Source: Pseudomonas asplenii
GTDB lineage: Bacteria; Pseudomonadota; Gammaproteobacteria; Pseudomonadales; Pseudomonadaceae
Reading direction: 5' to 3'
Length of the DNA: 64,000 nt
Assembly: GCF_900105475.1 (NCBI RefSeq)
Contig: NZ_LT629777.1
Location: 3,658,001 to 3,722,000, forward strand
The notes beneath the pieces are model-generated. The model was given only the letters and a program-made list of their open reading frames with translations. It searched no databases and had not been told where the DNA came from. The position numbers and the translations under genes are program-made. This document shows positions 40,699 to 49,174 of this stretch, piece after piece; position 1 is the stretch's first letter, and each line of letters begins with the position of its first letter.

Positions 40699-41421
40699 TC
40701 AGCCTTTCCCAAGTGTGGCCGTGGCCAAACCGGGAAAGTCTGTAATCAGGCTATCGACGCCGAAGTCGGCGAGCCTGCGCATCAGCGCCGGCTCGTTGAC
40801 TGTCCACACCGACACATGCAAACCCTGACGCTGGGCCTTGAGCAGGCGTTCCGGGGTGCAGAGTGTCCAGTTCAGTGCCAGCATCTTGCAGCCATAACTC
40901 TGGGCGACCTTCAGTGGGTCGAGCCAGGCGTATTCGGCTACCAGTCCGCGTGACAGATCCGGGGTCAGTTCCAGGGCAGCCTTGAGCACTTCACGGGAGC
41001 TTGAGGTGACGGTGACCTTGTCCAGCAGGCCGAAGCGCTGGGCCAGTTCGCGAATCGCCAGCACCGTGGTTGCCGCCCGAGTGCGCGAGGCGCTCTTGAC
41101 CTCCAGTTGCCAGTGCTCGAAATCGCACTGTTCGAACAGTTCTTCCAGGCGTGGGATCGGGCAGGGGCTGACCCAGCCGGGGCCGCCCTTGCGCGCATCG
41201 TAGGTCACCAACTCGGCGGCCGTATGCTCGACCACCTTGCCGCGCCGGTCGGTGGTGCGCTTGAGCGTCGGATCATGGATGACCATCAGCTCACCGTCCA
41301 TGGACAGGTGCAGGTCCAGCTCGCAGCGGCGTACGCCGTGTTTGAGGCACTCCTGGAAACTGGTCAGGGTGTTTTCCGGCGCCTCGCCTTTGGCGCCACG
41401 ATGGCCATAAATCAGAGTCAC
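40699..41421 (-). CDS. Glycerophosphodiester phosphodiesterase (cytosolic, UgpQ-like)
   Basis: A 240-aa GDPD-family enzyme hydrolysing glycerophosphodiesters to glycerol-3-phosphate and an alcohol. Catalytic and metal residues are visible in YGHRGAKGEAPENT, CELDLHLSMDGELMVIHDPTL and the later QLEVKS. No signal peptide is present, so it is probably cytosolic like E. coli UgpQ (247 aa). Convergent with sthA, and the same order as in P. aeruginosa by memory. Confidence 0.87.
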   Translation of the reverse strand: MTLIYGHRGAKGEAPENTLTSFQECLKHGVRRCELDLHLSMDGELMVIHDPTLKRTTDRRGKVVEHTAAELVTYDARKGGPGWVSPCPIPRLEELFEQCDFEHWQLEVKSASRTRAATTVLAIRELAQRFGLLDKVTVTSSSREVLKAALELTPDLSRGLVAEYAWLDPLKVAQSYGCKMLALNWTLCTPERLLKAQRQGLHVSVWTVNEPALMRRLADFGVDSLITDFPGLATATLGKG

Positions 41422-41475
41422 GACTGCTCCTTCAAGGGAAAGTGATTCGGTCGGGTCGAGTGATGAACCCGGGGC

Positions 41476-42063
41476 TCAACTGGCCTCGGGATCGGTCTGC
41501 TCGCGGGCCAGGCGCCGTTGCTGCGCCTGTTTTTGCAGGATATAGCGCGCCAGCAGTTGGCGCTGGGCGTCGGTCAATGTTTCGAATTCGGTGCCGATTT
41601 CGAAGGAGCCGAAGCTCTGTGGTTCGCAGTGGGTCACCTTGGCCCGCAGCAGCAGGCCAAGAGCCTGTGGCATCAGCACCAGCTTGATCGCCAGGTGCGT
41701 GCCGGTCGGGTAGGCCATGTTGTGGCTGAACTCGATGCCGCCTTCGGAGAGGATCACCGACTGCAGTTCACCGATCTCGCCGAGCAGGTTGATAGCCATC
41801 ACCTGGCTCAGCAGGTCGATGCGCTTGTTCTGGGATTTCAGATAGGCGGAGAGGGCGCGGTCGCGCTCGCTGACCTGGCGCAGCAGGTGCTGCGATTCGA
41901 ATTCGCTCAGGTGCAGTTCGCTCAACAGGTTGAAGAGTGGGGAAGCATCCTGCAACACATCCTTGCCTGCGGCATCGGCGGCAGACAGGGGGCGGATTTC
42001 CAGTGCGATCGTGTCCTCGATACGGTAGTATTCGCGGCGATCTTCTTCATCTAATGTCGACAT
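41476..42063 (-). CDS. PilZ-domain protein (cyclic-di-GMP binding)
   Basis: A 195-aa protein. The N-terminus has EDRREYYRIED, a PilZ-like RxxxR arrangement, followed by a helical segment and a C-terminal beta domain with LSEGGIEF, close to the (D/N)xSxxG part of PilZ. The order is unusual for a single canonical domain, so c-di-GMP binding is likely but not certain. It lies divergent from lolC and near glpQ-type and sthA genes as in other pseudomonads. Target process unknown. Confidence 0.7.
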   Translation of the reverse strand: MSTLDEEDRREYYRIEDTIALEIRPLSAADAAGKDVLQDASPLFNLLSELHLSEFESQHLLRQVSERDRALSAYLKSQNKRIDLLSQVMAINLLGEIGELQSVILSEGGIEFSHNMAYPTGTHLAIKLVLMPQALGLLLRAKVTHCEPQSFGSFEIGTEFETLTDAQRQLLARYILQKQAQQRRLAREQTDPEAS

Positions 42064-42158
42064 GGCGAACCCAAGGCAGAGGCAATGGTCTGAGTGTAAA
42101 GCTGCTGACCTTACCTCGCCACATGGACGTCCTCTTTTCCTCCAAACCAGCCCCCGAC

Positions 42159-43409
42159 ATGTTCAGACCACTCTTCGTATTTATCGGTACGCGTTACACC
42201 CGCGCAAAGCGTCGCAACCATTTTGTCTCCTTCATTTCCCTGACGTCGATCATCGGCCTCGCCCTGGGCGTGGTGGTGATGATCGTGGTGCTCTCGGTCA
42301 TGAACGGTTTCGATCGTGAGATGCGCGACCGGGTGTTGGGCATGGTGCCCCATGCAACCATCGAATCGGGCGAGCCGATCAGCGACTGGCAGGCTCTGGC
42401 GGACAAGGTCCGGCAGAACCCGCAGGTGGCCGCCGTTGCTCCCTTCACTCAGATGCAGGGGCTGTTGACCAACAACGGTCAGGTGCAGAAGGTACTGCTC
42501 AATGGCATTGATCCGGAGCAGGAGCGCAAGGTCTCGATCATCGATCGCTTCATGCAGCAGGGCCAGCTCGATGCGCTGGCGCCCGGCAGCTTCGGCATCG
42601 TCATCGGCGACAAGGCCGCGACCAAGCTCGGTGTCGGCCTTGGCGACAAGCTGACCTTCGTTGCTCCAGAGGTATCGGTGACGCCGGCAGGTATGTTCCC
42701 GCGCATGAAGCGTTTCACCGTGGTCGGTATCTTTCATGTCGGTGCCGGTGAGCTGGACGGTTACCTGGGCCTGACCAATATTGATGACCTGGCCCGCCTG
42801 CACCGCTGGAAACCGGACCAGGTCCAGGGTCTGCGGCTGAAGTTCGACGATTTGTTCCAGGCGCCACGCACTGCCTGGGAGATTGCCCAGCAGTTGGGCG
42901 ATAGCCATTACTATGCCCGGGACTGGACCCGCACCCACGGCAATCTGTACCAGGCGATCAAGATGGAAAAAGCCATGATCGGTCTGCTGTTGCTGCTGAT
43001 CGTCGCCGTTGCCGCGTTCAACATCATCTCGACGCTGGTGATGGTGGTGAACGACAAGAAGGGCGATATCGCGATCCTGCGTACCCTGGGCGCCACGCCT
43101 GGGCAGATCATGGCGATCTTCATGGTTCAGGGCAGCGTGATCGGCGTGGTGGGTACGCTGATCGGCGCGGCCGTGGGGATCTTCGCCGCACTGAATGTCA
43201 GTGCCGCGATCTCCGCCCTCGAAGGCCTGATCGGCCACAAGTTCCTCAATGCCGACGTGTATTTCATCGACTACCTGCCGTCCCAGTTGATGGCCGAGGA
43301 TGTGCTGATGGTCTGCGGTGCGGCGTTGGTCCTGAGTTTCCTCGCCACCCTGTATCCAGCCTGGCGTGCGGCGCGCACCCAGCCTGCGGAGGCGCTACGT
43401 TATGAGTGA
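42159..43409 (+). CDS. lolC: Lipoprotein-releasing ABC transporter permease LolC
   Basis: A 416-aa inner-membrane subunit of LolCDE, which extracts outer-membrane lipoproteins and passes them to LolA. A membrane segment follows the N-terminal [17 protein letters not shown]; a large periplasmic domain and three C-terminal segments ([59 protein letters not shown]) complete the FtsX-like topology. I start at 42159 ([10 protein letters not shown]), matching lolE; an ATG at 42123 is in frame. It overlaps lolD. LolC and LolE are clear paralogues. Confidence 0.92.
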   Translation: MFRPLFVFIGTRYTRAKRRNHFVSFISLTSIIGLALGVVVMIVVLSVMNGFDREMRDRVLGMVPHATIESGEPISDWQALADKVRQNPQVAAVAPFTQMQGLLTNNGQVQKVLLNGIDPEQERKVSIIDRFMQQGQLDALAPGSFGIVIGDKAATKLGVGLGDKLTFVAPEVSVTPAGMFPRMKRFTVVGIFHVGAGELDGYLGLTNIDDLARLHRWKPDQVQGLRLKFDDLFQAPRTAWEIAQQLGDSHYYARDWTRTHGNLYQAIKMEKAMIGLLLLLIVAVAAFNIISTLVMVVNDKKGDIAILRTLGATPGQIMAIFMVQGSVIGVVGTLIGAAVGIFAALNVSAAISALEGLIGHKFLNADVYFIDYLPSQLMAEDVLMVCGAALVLSFLATLYPAWRAARTQPAEALRYE

Positions 43410-44100
43410 GTTGGGCATGAGTGATAAAGCAGTGCTGAGTTGCCGCAACCTGGGCAAGTCCTACGAGGAAGGCCCGGAGTCGGTGGTGGTGCTGTCCGGC
43501 CTGCAGCTTGAGCTGCACGCGGGCGAGCGGGTGGCGATCGTCGGCAGTTCCGGTTCGGGCAAGAGTACCTTGCTCAACCTGCTGGGCGGGCTCGATACGC
43601 CGTCCAAGGGCAGTGTCTGGCTGGCCGGTGAGGAGTTGTCGGCGCTGGGCGAAAAGGCCCGTGGTCTGCTGCGTAACCGCGCCCTCGGTTTCGTTTACCA
43701 GTTCCATCACCTGTTGCCGGAATTCACCGCGCTGGAGAACGTCTGCATGCCGCTGCTGATCGGCCGCACGGCGATTCCCGAGGCGCGTCAGCGCGCCACG
43801 GCGCTGCTGGAACGGGTCGGGTTGGGGCATCGTCTGGAGCACAAGCCGGCGGAGTTGTCCGGCGGTGAGCGCCAGCGTGTGGCGATCGCCCGGGCCTTGG
43901 TGAACAGGCCAGGCCTGGTGATGCTCGACGAGCCGACTGGCAACCTCGACCACCATACTGCCCAGGGCATCCAGGACCTGATGCTGGAACTGAGCACGTC
44001 GATGCAGACCGCCTTCCTGGTGGTGACCCATGACATGAACCTGGCGCGCCAGATGGACCGTGTACTGCACCTGACAGACGGCAAGCTGGTCGCTATCTGA
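43402..44100 (+). CDS. lolD: Lipoprotein-releasing ABC transporter ATPase LolD
   Basis: A 232-aa ABC ATPase driving LolC/LolE. Walker [11 protein letters not shown]-loop region [18 protein letters not shown], signature [15 protein letters not shown] and Walker [13 protein letters not shown]. The first ATG (43402) overlaps the lolC stop by 8 bases, implying coupling, and a GGAG lies upstream; a second ATG (43417) gives the 227-aa length I recall for P. aeruginosa. Confidence 0.93.
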   Translation: MSELGMSDKAVLSCRNLGKSYEEGPESVVVLSGLQLELHAGERVAIVGSSGSGKSTLLNLLGGLDTPSKGSVWLAGEELSALGEKARGLLRNRALGFVYQFHHLLPEFTALENVCMPLLIGRTAIPEARQRATALLERVGLGHRLEHKPAELSGGERQRVAIARALVNRPGLVMLDEPTGNLDHHTAQGIQDLMLELSTSMQTAFLVVTHDMNLARQMDRVLHLTDGKLVAI

Positions 44101-44167
44101 TTCGCCCTGGCCGGCACCCGTGGAACACGCGGGTGTCGGTTCGAATATTTTCTACGGTGGCCTGCGA

Positions 44168-45412
44168 ATGTTCAGACCGTTATCGATTTTCATCGGCGCG
44201 CGTTACACCCGCGCCAAACGCCGCAACCGTTTTGTCTCCTTTATCTCGATGACCTCGATGATCGGTCTCGCCCTGGGCGTGCTGGCGATGATTGTGGTGT
44301 TGTCGGTGATGAACGGTTTCCAGCGGGAAATGCAATCGCGCATCCTCGGCATGGTGCCTCACGCGACCATCGTCGGGGTCAAGCCCATCGATGACTGGCA
44401 GCCGGTGGCCGCCGCAGCGATGAAAAACCCGGAGGTCACCGCGGCGGTGCCTTTCACTGAAATGGACGGCATGCTGTCATACAAGGGGTCGATGCAACCG
44501 ATCCAGATCAGCGGTGTCGATCCGGCCCAGGAAGGCAAGGTGTCGATCGTTGCCCAGCATATCGTCCAGGGCAAGCTGGAAGACCTGAAACCGGGTGAGT
44601 TCGGCGTGGTGATCGGTGACATCACCGCGCGGCGTTTCCGCCTGAACGTCGGCGACAAGCTGACCCTGATCGTCCCGGAAGTGAGTAGCGATCCGGGCGG
44701 CATCACCCCGCGCATGCAGCGCTTGAACGTGGTCGGTGTCTTCAAGGTCGGCGCCGAGCTGGATGGTTCCATGGCGTTGATCCACATGGCCGACGCGGCG
44801 CAGATCCAGCATTGGCAGCCGAATCAGGTGCAGAGCGTCCGCCTGGCGGTCAAGGACCTGTATACAGCGCCGCAGGTATCCGCTGCCATCGCGGGTGAGC
44901 TGGGTGCCGGGTACAAGGCCGATGACTGGACCCATACCCAAGGCAGCCTGTTCAGTGCCATGAAGATGGAAAAGACCATGATCGGCCTGTTGCTGTTGAT
45001 GATCGTCGCGGTGGCGGCGTTCAACATCATTGCCACGTTGATCATGGTGGTGAACGACAAGGGCGCTGACATCGCGATCCTGCGCACCATCGGCGCCACG
45101 CCACGGCAGATCATGGCAATTTTCATGGTCCAGGGCACGGTGATCGGTATTGTCGGAACCCTGATCGGTGGCGTACTCGGGGTGATTGCGGCGCTGAATG
45201 TCAGTGAGCTGGTGGGCTGGATCGAGCGGGTCAGCGGACAGCACATCTTCAGTTCCGACGTGTACTTCGTCAGCAACCTGCCTTCGCAGTTGCAGGGCGG
45301 CGATGTGCTGCTGATCTGTTCGGCCGGGTTCATCATGAGCTTCCTGGCGACGCTTTATCCGGCGTATCGTGCGGCGAAGACCGAGCCGGCGCAGGCCCTG
45401 CGCTATTCGTGA
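44168..45412 (+). CDS. lolE: Lipoprotein-releasing ABC transporter permease LolE
   Basis: A 414-aa FtsX-like permease, homologous to lolC throughout (shared starts [16 protein letters not shown] and FVSFIS.TS), probably arisen by duplication around lolD. Four membrane segments and one large periplasmic domain. It completes the lolCDE operon, 67 bp after lolD. The ATG has GGTGG a few bases upstream. Confidence 0.92.
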   Translation: MFRPLSIFIGARYTRAKRRNRFVSFISMTSMIGLALGVLAMIVVLSVMNGFQREMQSRILGMVPHATIVGVKPIDDWQPVAAAAMKNPEVTAAVPFTEMDGMLSYKGSMQPIQISGVDPAQEGKVSIVAQHIVQGKLEDLKPGEFGVVIGDITARRFRLNVGDKLTLIVPEVSSDPGGITPRMQRLNVVGVFKVGAELDGSMALIHMADAAQIQHWQPNQVQSVRLAVKDLYTAPQVSAAIAGELGAGYKADDWTHTQGSLFSAMKMEKTMIGLLLLMIVAVAAFNIIATLIMVVNDKGADIAILRTIGATPRQIMAIFMVQGTVIGIVGTLIGGVLGVIAALNVSELVGWIERVSGQHIFSSDVYFVSNLPSQLQGGDVLLICSAGFIMSFLATLYPAYRAAKTEPAQALRYS

Positions 45413-45426
45413 TTCGGGGTACCGCT

Positions 45427-45463
45427 TTCGCGGCGGTTCGGCGGCCCGACAAGCCGCCGCGAA
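45427..45463. terminator. Hairpin between convergent lolE and copper sensor kinase
   Basis: TTCGCGGCGG and CCGCCGCGAA form a perfect 10-bp stem with a 17-base loop. No T-run, so it may be a Rho-independent terminator of weak type or only an RNA-stabilising hairpin. Confidence 0.45.
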
Positions 45464-45470
45464 GAGGCCC

Positions 45471-46832
45471 TCAAACCTGCCGCGGCAACTCGATCACGAA
45501 CCGCGTCCAGCCTTCCTCCGATTCACAATGAATCCGCCCGCCATGGGCCCGTACGATCGACTGGGTAATCGCCAGTCCCAGTCCGGCATGCTCGCTGCTC
45601 CCTTCGTGGCGTGCCGGATCCGCCCGATAGAAGCGATCGAACAATCGCGGCAACAACTGGGCGGCAATCCCCTCGCCACTGTTCTGCACGCTGACGCGCA
45701 ACCCTGACTCCAGCGTCTCCAGGATCACCAGAATCTCGCCCCCGGCCGGGGTAAAGCGCAGCGCATTGTCCAGCAGATTGGACAACGCCCGGCGCAGCAT
45801 GCTCCGGTCGCCGCGCAGGCTGGCTGTGCCGCTACGGGTCAAGCGCACCTGATTGTCTTCCGCCAGCGGGGCAAAGAACTCCAGCAGCACATCGGCCTCG
45901 TCGGCCAGTTCCAACGCTTCGAACCTGGGGCTGAGCAGGCCATGGTCGGCCTTGGCCAGGTACAGCATGTCATTGACCAGTTGCGCCATCCATTGCAGTT
46001 CTTCGAGATTGCTGTGCAGCGCCTCGCGATAGTCTTCGAGCGGACGAGGGCGGGTCAGGGTGACCTGGGTGTGGGTCAGCAGGTTCGACAGCGGTGTACG
46101 CAGTTCATGGGCGATATCGGCGGAAAATGCTGAGAGCCGCTGAAACGAGTCTTCCAGGCGTGCAAGCATGGCATTGAAGGCTTGGCCCAGTTCGGCCAGC
46201 TCTGTCGGCATTTGCGCGGTGTCGAGGCGTGGCGTCAGGGAGTGGGCGGAGATGCTGCCCGCGACTTCGCTCATGCGCCTGAGCGGGCGCAGGCCGTTGC
46301 GAGCGGCCCAGGCACCGAGCAGCGCGGTGGCCAGCGCCGAGAGGCCGACCGTCAGCCAGATCAATTGCTGCATGCGCTGCAGGAAATGCTGGTGGTGGGT
46401 GATGTCGAGGATCAGGGTCAGTTCGGGAGATCCAGCCTGGCCGGGGTTCAGCGGTGCATTGAAGAGCCGGTAGGCGGTTGCGCCATTTTGCAGGCTGATC
46501 AGTCCGGCTTGGGTGGGCAGTTTCCCTGGCAGAGTATTGGCGCTGTCGAACCACGGCTGGCCGTCGGCGCCCTGGATTTTCAGGGCCAGGTCGGGACGCA
46601 GGTTGATTTCGTTCTGCAGACGCTCGCGCAATGTCTGGAAGTCGGCGAGGCTGTTCACCTGGCCCAGGATGCTACGCAACTCGGCCAGGCGGCCATCGAG
46701 CAACTGCTGGTCAAGTTCGACGAAGTGCGATTCGCTGGCACGGTTGAACAGCACGCCGGCCACCAGTGAGACGGTGGCGGTGCAGGCGGCGAACAGCAGG
46801 GCCAGGCGACCGGCCAGGGACAGGCGGCGCAT
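45471..46832 (-). CDS. copS: Heavy-metal (copper-type) sensor histidine kinase
   Basis: A 453-aa membrane kinase of the CusS/CopS group. An N-terminal membrane segment, a periplasmic sensor domain (about 35-160), a second segment near 165-190, HAMP, then HisKA with FSADIAHELRTPLSNLLTHTQ and a HATPase domain (LLDNALRF, HAGLGLAI). The ATG overlaps the last base of the regulator stop; a GTG three bases upstream is equally possible. The copper assignment comes from family resemblance and the divergent cupredoxin gene. Confidence 0.82.
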   Translation of the reverse strand: MRRLSLAGRLALLFAACTATVSLVAGVLFNRASESHFVELDQQLLDGRLAELRSILGQVNSLADFQTLRERLQNEINLRPDLALKIQGADGQPWFDSANTLPGKLPTQAGLISLQNGATAYRLFNAPLNPGQAGSPELTLILDITHHQHFLQRMQQLIWLTVGLSALATALLGAWAARNGLRPLRRMSEVAGSISAHSLTPRLDTAQMPTELAELGQAFNAMLARLEDSFQRLSAFSADIAHELRTPLSNLLTHTQVTLTRPRPLEDYREALHSNLEELQWMAQLVNDMLYLAKADHGLLSPRFEALELADEADVLLEFFAPLAEDNQVRLTRSGTASLRGDRSMLRRALSNLLDNALRFTPAGGEILVILETLESGLRVSVQNSGEGIAAQLLPRLFDRFYRADPARHEGSSEHAGLGLAITQSIVRAHGGRIHCESEEGWTRFVIELPRQV

Positions 46833-47512
46833 CACGACGCCCGCTCCTCCAGGACGTAGCCCATGCCGCGTACCGTATGGATCAGCTTGTCCGGGTGGGC
46901 ATCGTCGATCTTAAGCCGCAGGCGGCGGATGGCGACTTCGATGACGTTGGTGTCGCTGTCGAAATTCATGTCCCAGACCTGGGAGGCGATCAGCGATTTG
47001 GGCAACACTTCACCCTGGCGTCGCAGCAGCATTTCCAGCAGGGCGAATTCCTTGGCGGTCAGGTCGATGCGTTGACCGGCCCGTTCGACCCGGCGGCGAA
47101 TCAGGTCCAGGCGCAGGTCGGCGACCTGCAGGCTGGTATCCTGGGCCGTACCGCCGCCGCGCCGCAACAGGCTGCGGACCCGTGCCAGCAGTTCGGAGAA
47201 GGCGAAGGGTTTGACCAGATAATCGTCGGCGCCCAGCTCCAGGCCATGGACCCGGTCCTCGACCGAGTCGCGGGCGGTGAGAAACAGGACCGGGATCTCC
47301 AGGCCGGCAGCACGCACCGCCTGGAGAATCTGCCAGCCGTTGCGACCGGGCAGCATGACGTCGAGAATCAGCAGGTCGTAATCGCCGGTCAACGCCAGAT
47401 GCTGACCGCTGCTGCCGTCCGCCACCAGTTCGCAGTTGAAGCCGGCCTCGTTGAGGCCCTGGCGCAGGTATTGGCCGGTTTTCGCTTGGTCTTCGACGAT
47501 CAGCAGTTTCAT
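46832..47512 (-). CDS. copR: OmpR-family response regulator (CopR/CusR type)
   Basis: A 226-aa regulator with receiver domain ([18 protein letters not shown] is typical of CusR/CopR; phosphoacceptor in [18 protein letters not shown]-like VKPFAFSEL) and a winged-helix DNA-binding domain ([37 protein letters not shown]). It is co-transcribed with the sensor kinase (one- to four-base overlap) and is divergent from the cupredoxin gene, with a candidate CopR box between them. Confidence 0.87.
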   Translation of the reverse strand: MKLLIVEDQAKTGQYLRQGLNEAGFNCELVADGSSGQHLALTGDYDLLILDVMLPGRNGWQILQAVRAAGLEIPVLFLTARDSVEDRVHGLELGADDYLVKPFAFSELLARVRSLLRRGGGTAQDTSLQVADLRLDLIRRRVERAGQRIDLTAKEFALLEMLLRRQGEVLPKSLIASQVWDMNFDSDTNVIEVAIRRLRLKIDDAHPDKLIHTVRGMGYVLEERAS

Positions 47513-47575
47513 GGAGGGCTCGTGGCAAATGGAACGGTAACGTTATACCGCCAGCCCGGCTGTTCCGGCCCAAGC

Positions 47576-47590
47576 TGACAAAGTTGTAAT
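47576..47590. promoter_or_regulatory. Candidate CopR box
   Basis: TGACAAAGTTGTAAT, close to the TGACA-N3-TTGTNAT form of metal-responsive CopR/CusR sites as I recall them. It is between copR and the cupredoxin gene, 63 and 77 bases from their starts. Confidence 0.5.
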
Positions 47591-47667
47591 CTGTCCGTCA
47601 GCCTGGCGGCAGCGGCGCGGCTTTACAGTCTGGCACAGAGTGAATCCTATTCCGTTGGAGTGTGACC

Positions 47668-48198
47668 ATGTTTGCACGTAATGGCTTGGCGCTGGCCGGT
47701 CTGCTGTTGAGTTCCGTGGCCTGGGCCTCGCCAGCCGGGCATTATGACTTCGGCCAGCCGGCTCCGGCCTCGAAGGCGACCCGCACGATCGAAGTGACCA
47801 TGACCGATATCGCCTTCGATGCCAAGGCGCTGGAGGTCAAGGCCGGCGAGACGGTGCGTTTCGTGCTGGTCAACAAGGGTCAGTTGCTGCATGAGTTCAA
47901 TCTGGGCGAGGCCTCGACGCATGCCGAGCACCAGCAGGAAATGCTCAAGATGCAGCAAAGCGGCATGTTGACGCCGACCGGTATGCAGATGCCGGCGATG
48001 GATCATTCCAATATGGCGGGTGGCGGCATGGATCACGGTATGATGAAGCACGACGATCCCAACAGCGTGCTGGTGGAGCCGGGCAAGACCGCCGAGCTGA
48101 CCTGGACCTTCGGCAAGGCCGGCACGCTCGAGTTTGCCTGCAATATTCCCGGTCACTATCAGGCGGGCATGGTCGGTCAGCTGAAAATTGACCCTTGA
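47668..48198 (+). CDS. Exported cupredoxin-domain copper-binding protein
   Basis: A 176-aa secreted protein with signal peptide (cleavage near AWA-SP). A cupredoxin fold spans the mature part: VTMTDIAFDAKALEVKAGE near the start and the C-terminal copper-site loop CNIPGHYQAGM with the usual Cys, His and Met ligands; the first His is in LLHEFN. A Met/His-rich insert at about 100-135 (MQMPAMDHSNMAGGGMDHGMMKHDD) — given here in part as MDHSNMAGGG and MDHGMMKHD — suggests extra copper binding. Divergent from copRS. TTGGAG lies 7 bases before the ATG. Confidence 0.85.
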   Translation: MFARNGLALAGLLLSSVAWASPAGHYDFGQPAPASKATRTIEVTMTDIAFDAKALEVKAGETVRFVLVNKGQLLHEFNLGEASTHAEHQQEMLKMQQSGMLTPTGMQMPAMDHSNMAGGGMDHGMMKHDDPNSVLVEPGKTAELTWTFGKAGTLEFACNIPGHYQAGMVGQLKIDP

Positions 48199-48279
48199 GG
48201 CAGGTCGCTGGCTTCTGCACGCTGAAAGCCGGGCGTAAACCCGATAGACTTGGCGGGTTCATTCTTTCAGGTTTTCGTT

Positions 48280-49110
48280 ATGCATCCCGCAGCCGAACAT
48301 TCGCCGCTGGGCAAGTCCAGTGAATACATCGCCACTTACACGCCCTCCTTGCTGTTCCCGATTCCGCGCGCCGCGAAATGGGCCGAGCTGGGGCTGAGCG
48401 CCGATACCTTGCCCTACCAGGGCGTGGATTTCTGGAACTGCTTCGAGCTGTCCTGGCTGCTGCCGTCCGGCAAGCCGGTGGTGGCCATTGGTGAGTTCAG
48501 CATTCCAGCCGACTCGCCGAATATCATCGAGTCCAAGTCGTTCAAGCTTTACCTCAACTCGCTGAACCAGACGCCGTTCGCCGATATCCCGAGTCTGGAG
48601 GCGGTGTTGCGCGCCGATCTGTCGGCGGCGGCGGGCAAGCCGGTGGGCGTGCGTATCCGCCCCCTGAGCGAGGTGCAGGCCGAGGGCGTGGTGGCCTTGC
48701 CTGGCGTGTGCATCGATGAGCTGGATATCAGTGTCAGCGACTATGCCCATCCGCGGCCCGAGTTGTTGCGCTGCGATTCGTCGCGAGTGGTTGAGGAGAG
48801 CGTGCACAGCCATCTGCTCAAGTCCAACTGCCCGGTGACCAGTCAGCCGGATTGGGGCAGCGTGGTGGTCGAGTACCGTGGCGCGGCTCTGGATCATGCC
48901 AGCCTGTTGGCGTATCTGGTGAGCTTTCGCCAGCACTCGGACTTCCATGAGCAGTGTGTGGAGCGGATATTTCTCGACCTGCAGCGGTTGCTAAAGCCGG
49001 AGAAATTGACGGTGTATGCGCGTTATGTGCGCCGTGGCGGGCTGGATATCAACCCGTACCGCAGTACCGAGTCGGTGGCGTTCCAGAACCAGCGACTGGT
49101 TCGCCAGTAG
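48280..49110 (+). CDS. queF: NADPH-dependent 7-cyano-7-deazaguanine reductase
   Basis: A 276-aa long-form (type II) QueF that reduces preQ0 to preQ1 in queuosine tRNA biosynthesis. The QueF motif [11 protein letters not shown] is at 84-94 and the catalytic Cys184 lies in [15 protein letters not shown]. coli QueF is 282 aa. The ATG at 48280 is chosen because the protein then begins like its family; an in-frame ATG lies 30 bases upstream. It ends in a bidirectional terminator shared with acnB. Confidence 0.94.
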   Translation: MHPAAEHSPLGKSSEYIATYTPSLLFPIPRAAKWAELGLSADTLPYQGVDFWNCFELSWLLPSGKPVVAIGEFSIPADSPNIIESKSFKLYLNSLNQTPFADIPSLEAVLRADLSAAAGKPVGVRIRPLSEVQAEGVVALPGVCIDELDISVSDYAHPRPELLRCDSSRVVEESVHSHLLKSNCPVTSQPDWGSVVVEYRGAALDHASLLAYLVSFRQHSDFHEQCVERIFLDLQRLLKPEKLTVYARYVRRGGLDINPYRSTESVAFQNQRLVRQ

Positions 49111-49129
49111 GCAAGCCCCCGCCCAGAAA

Positions 49130-49161
49130 TGAAAAAGCCCCGACTAGTCGGGGCTTTTTCT
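49130..49161. terminator. Bidirectional terminator between queF and acnB
   Basis: GAAAAAGCCCCGACTAGTCGGGGCTTTTTC: a perfect palindrome with A-run and T-run, able to stop both convergent genes. Confidence 0.93.
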
Positions 49162-49174
49162 ATTGCGTTATCGC

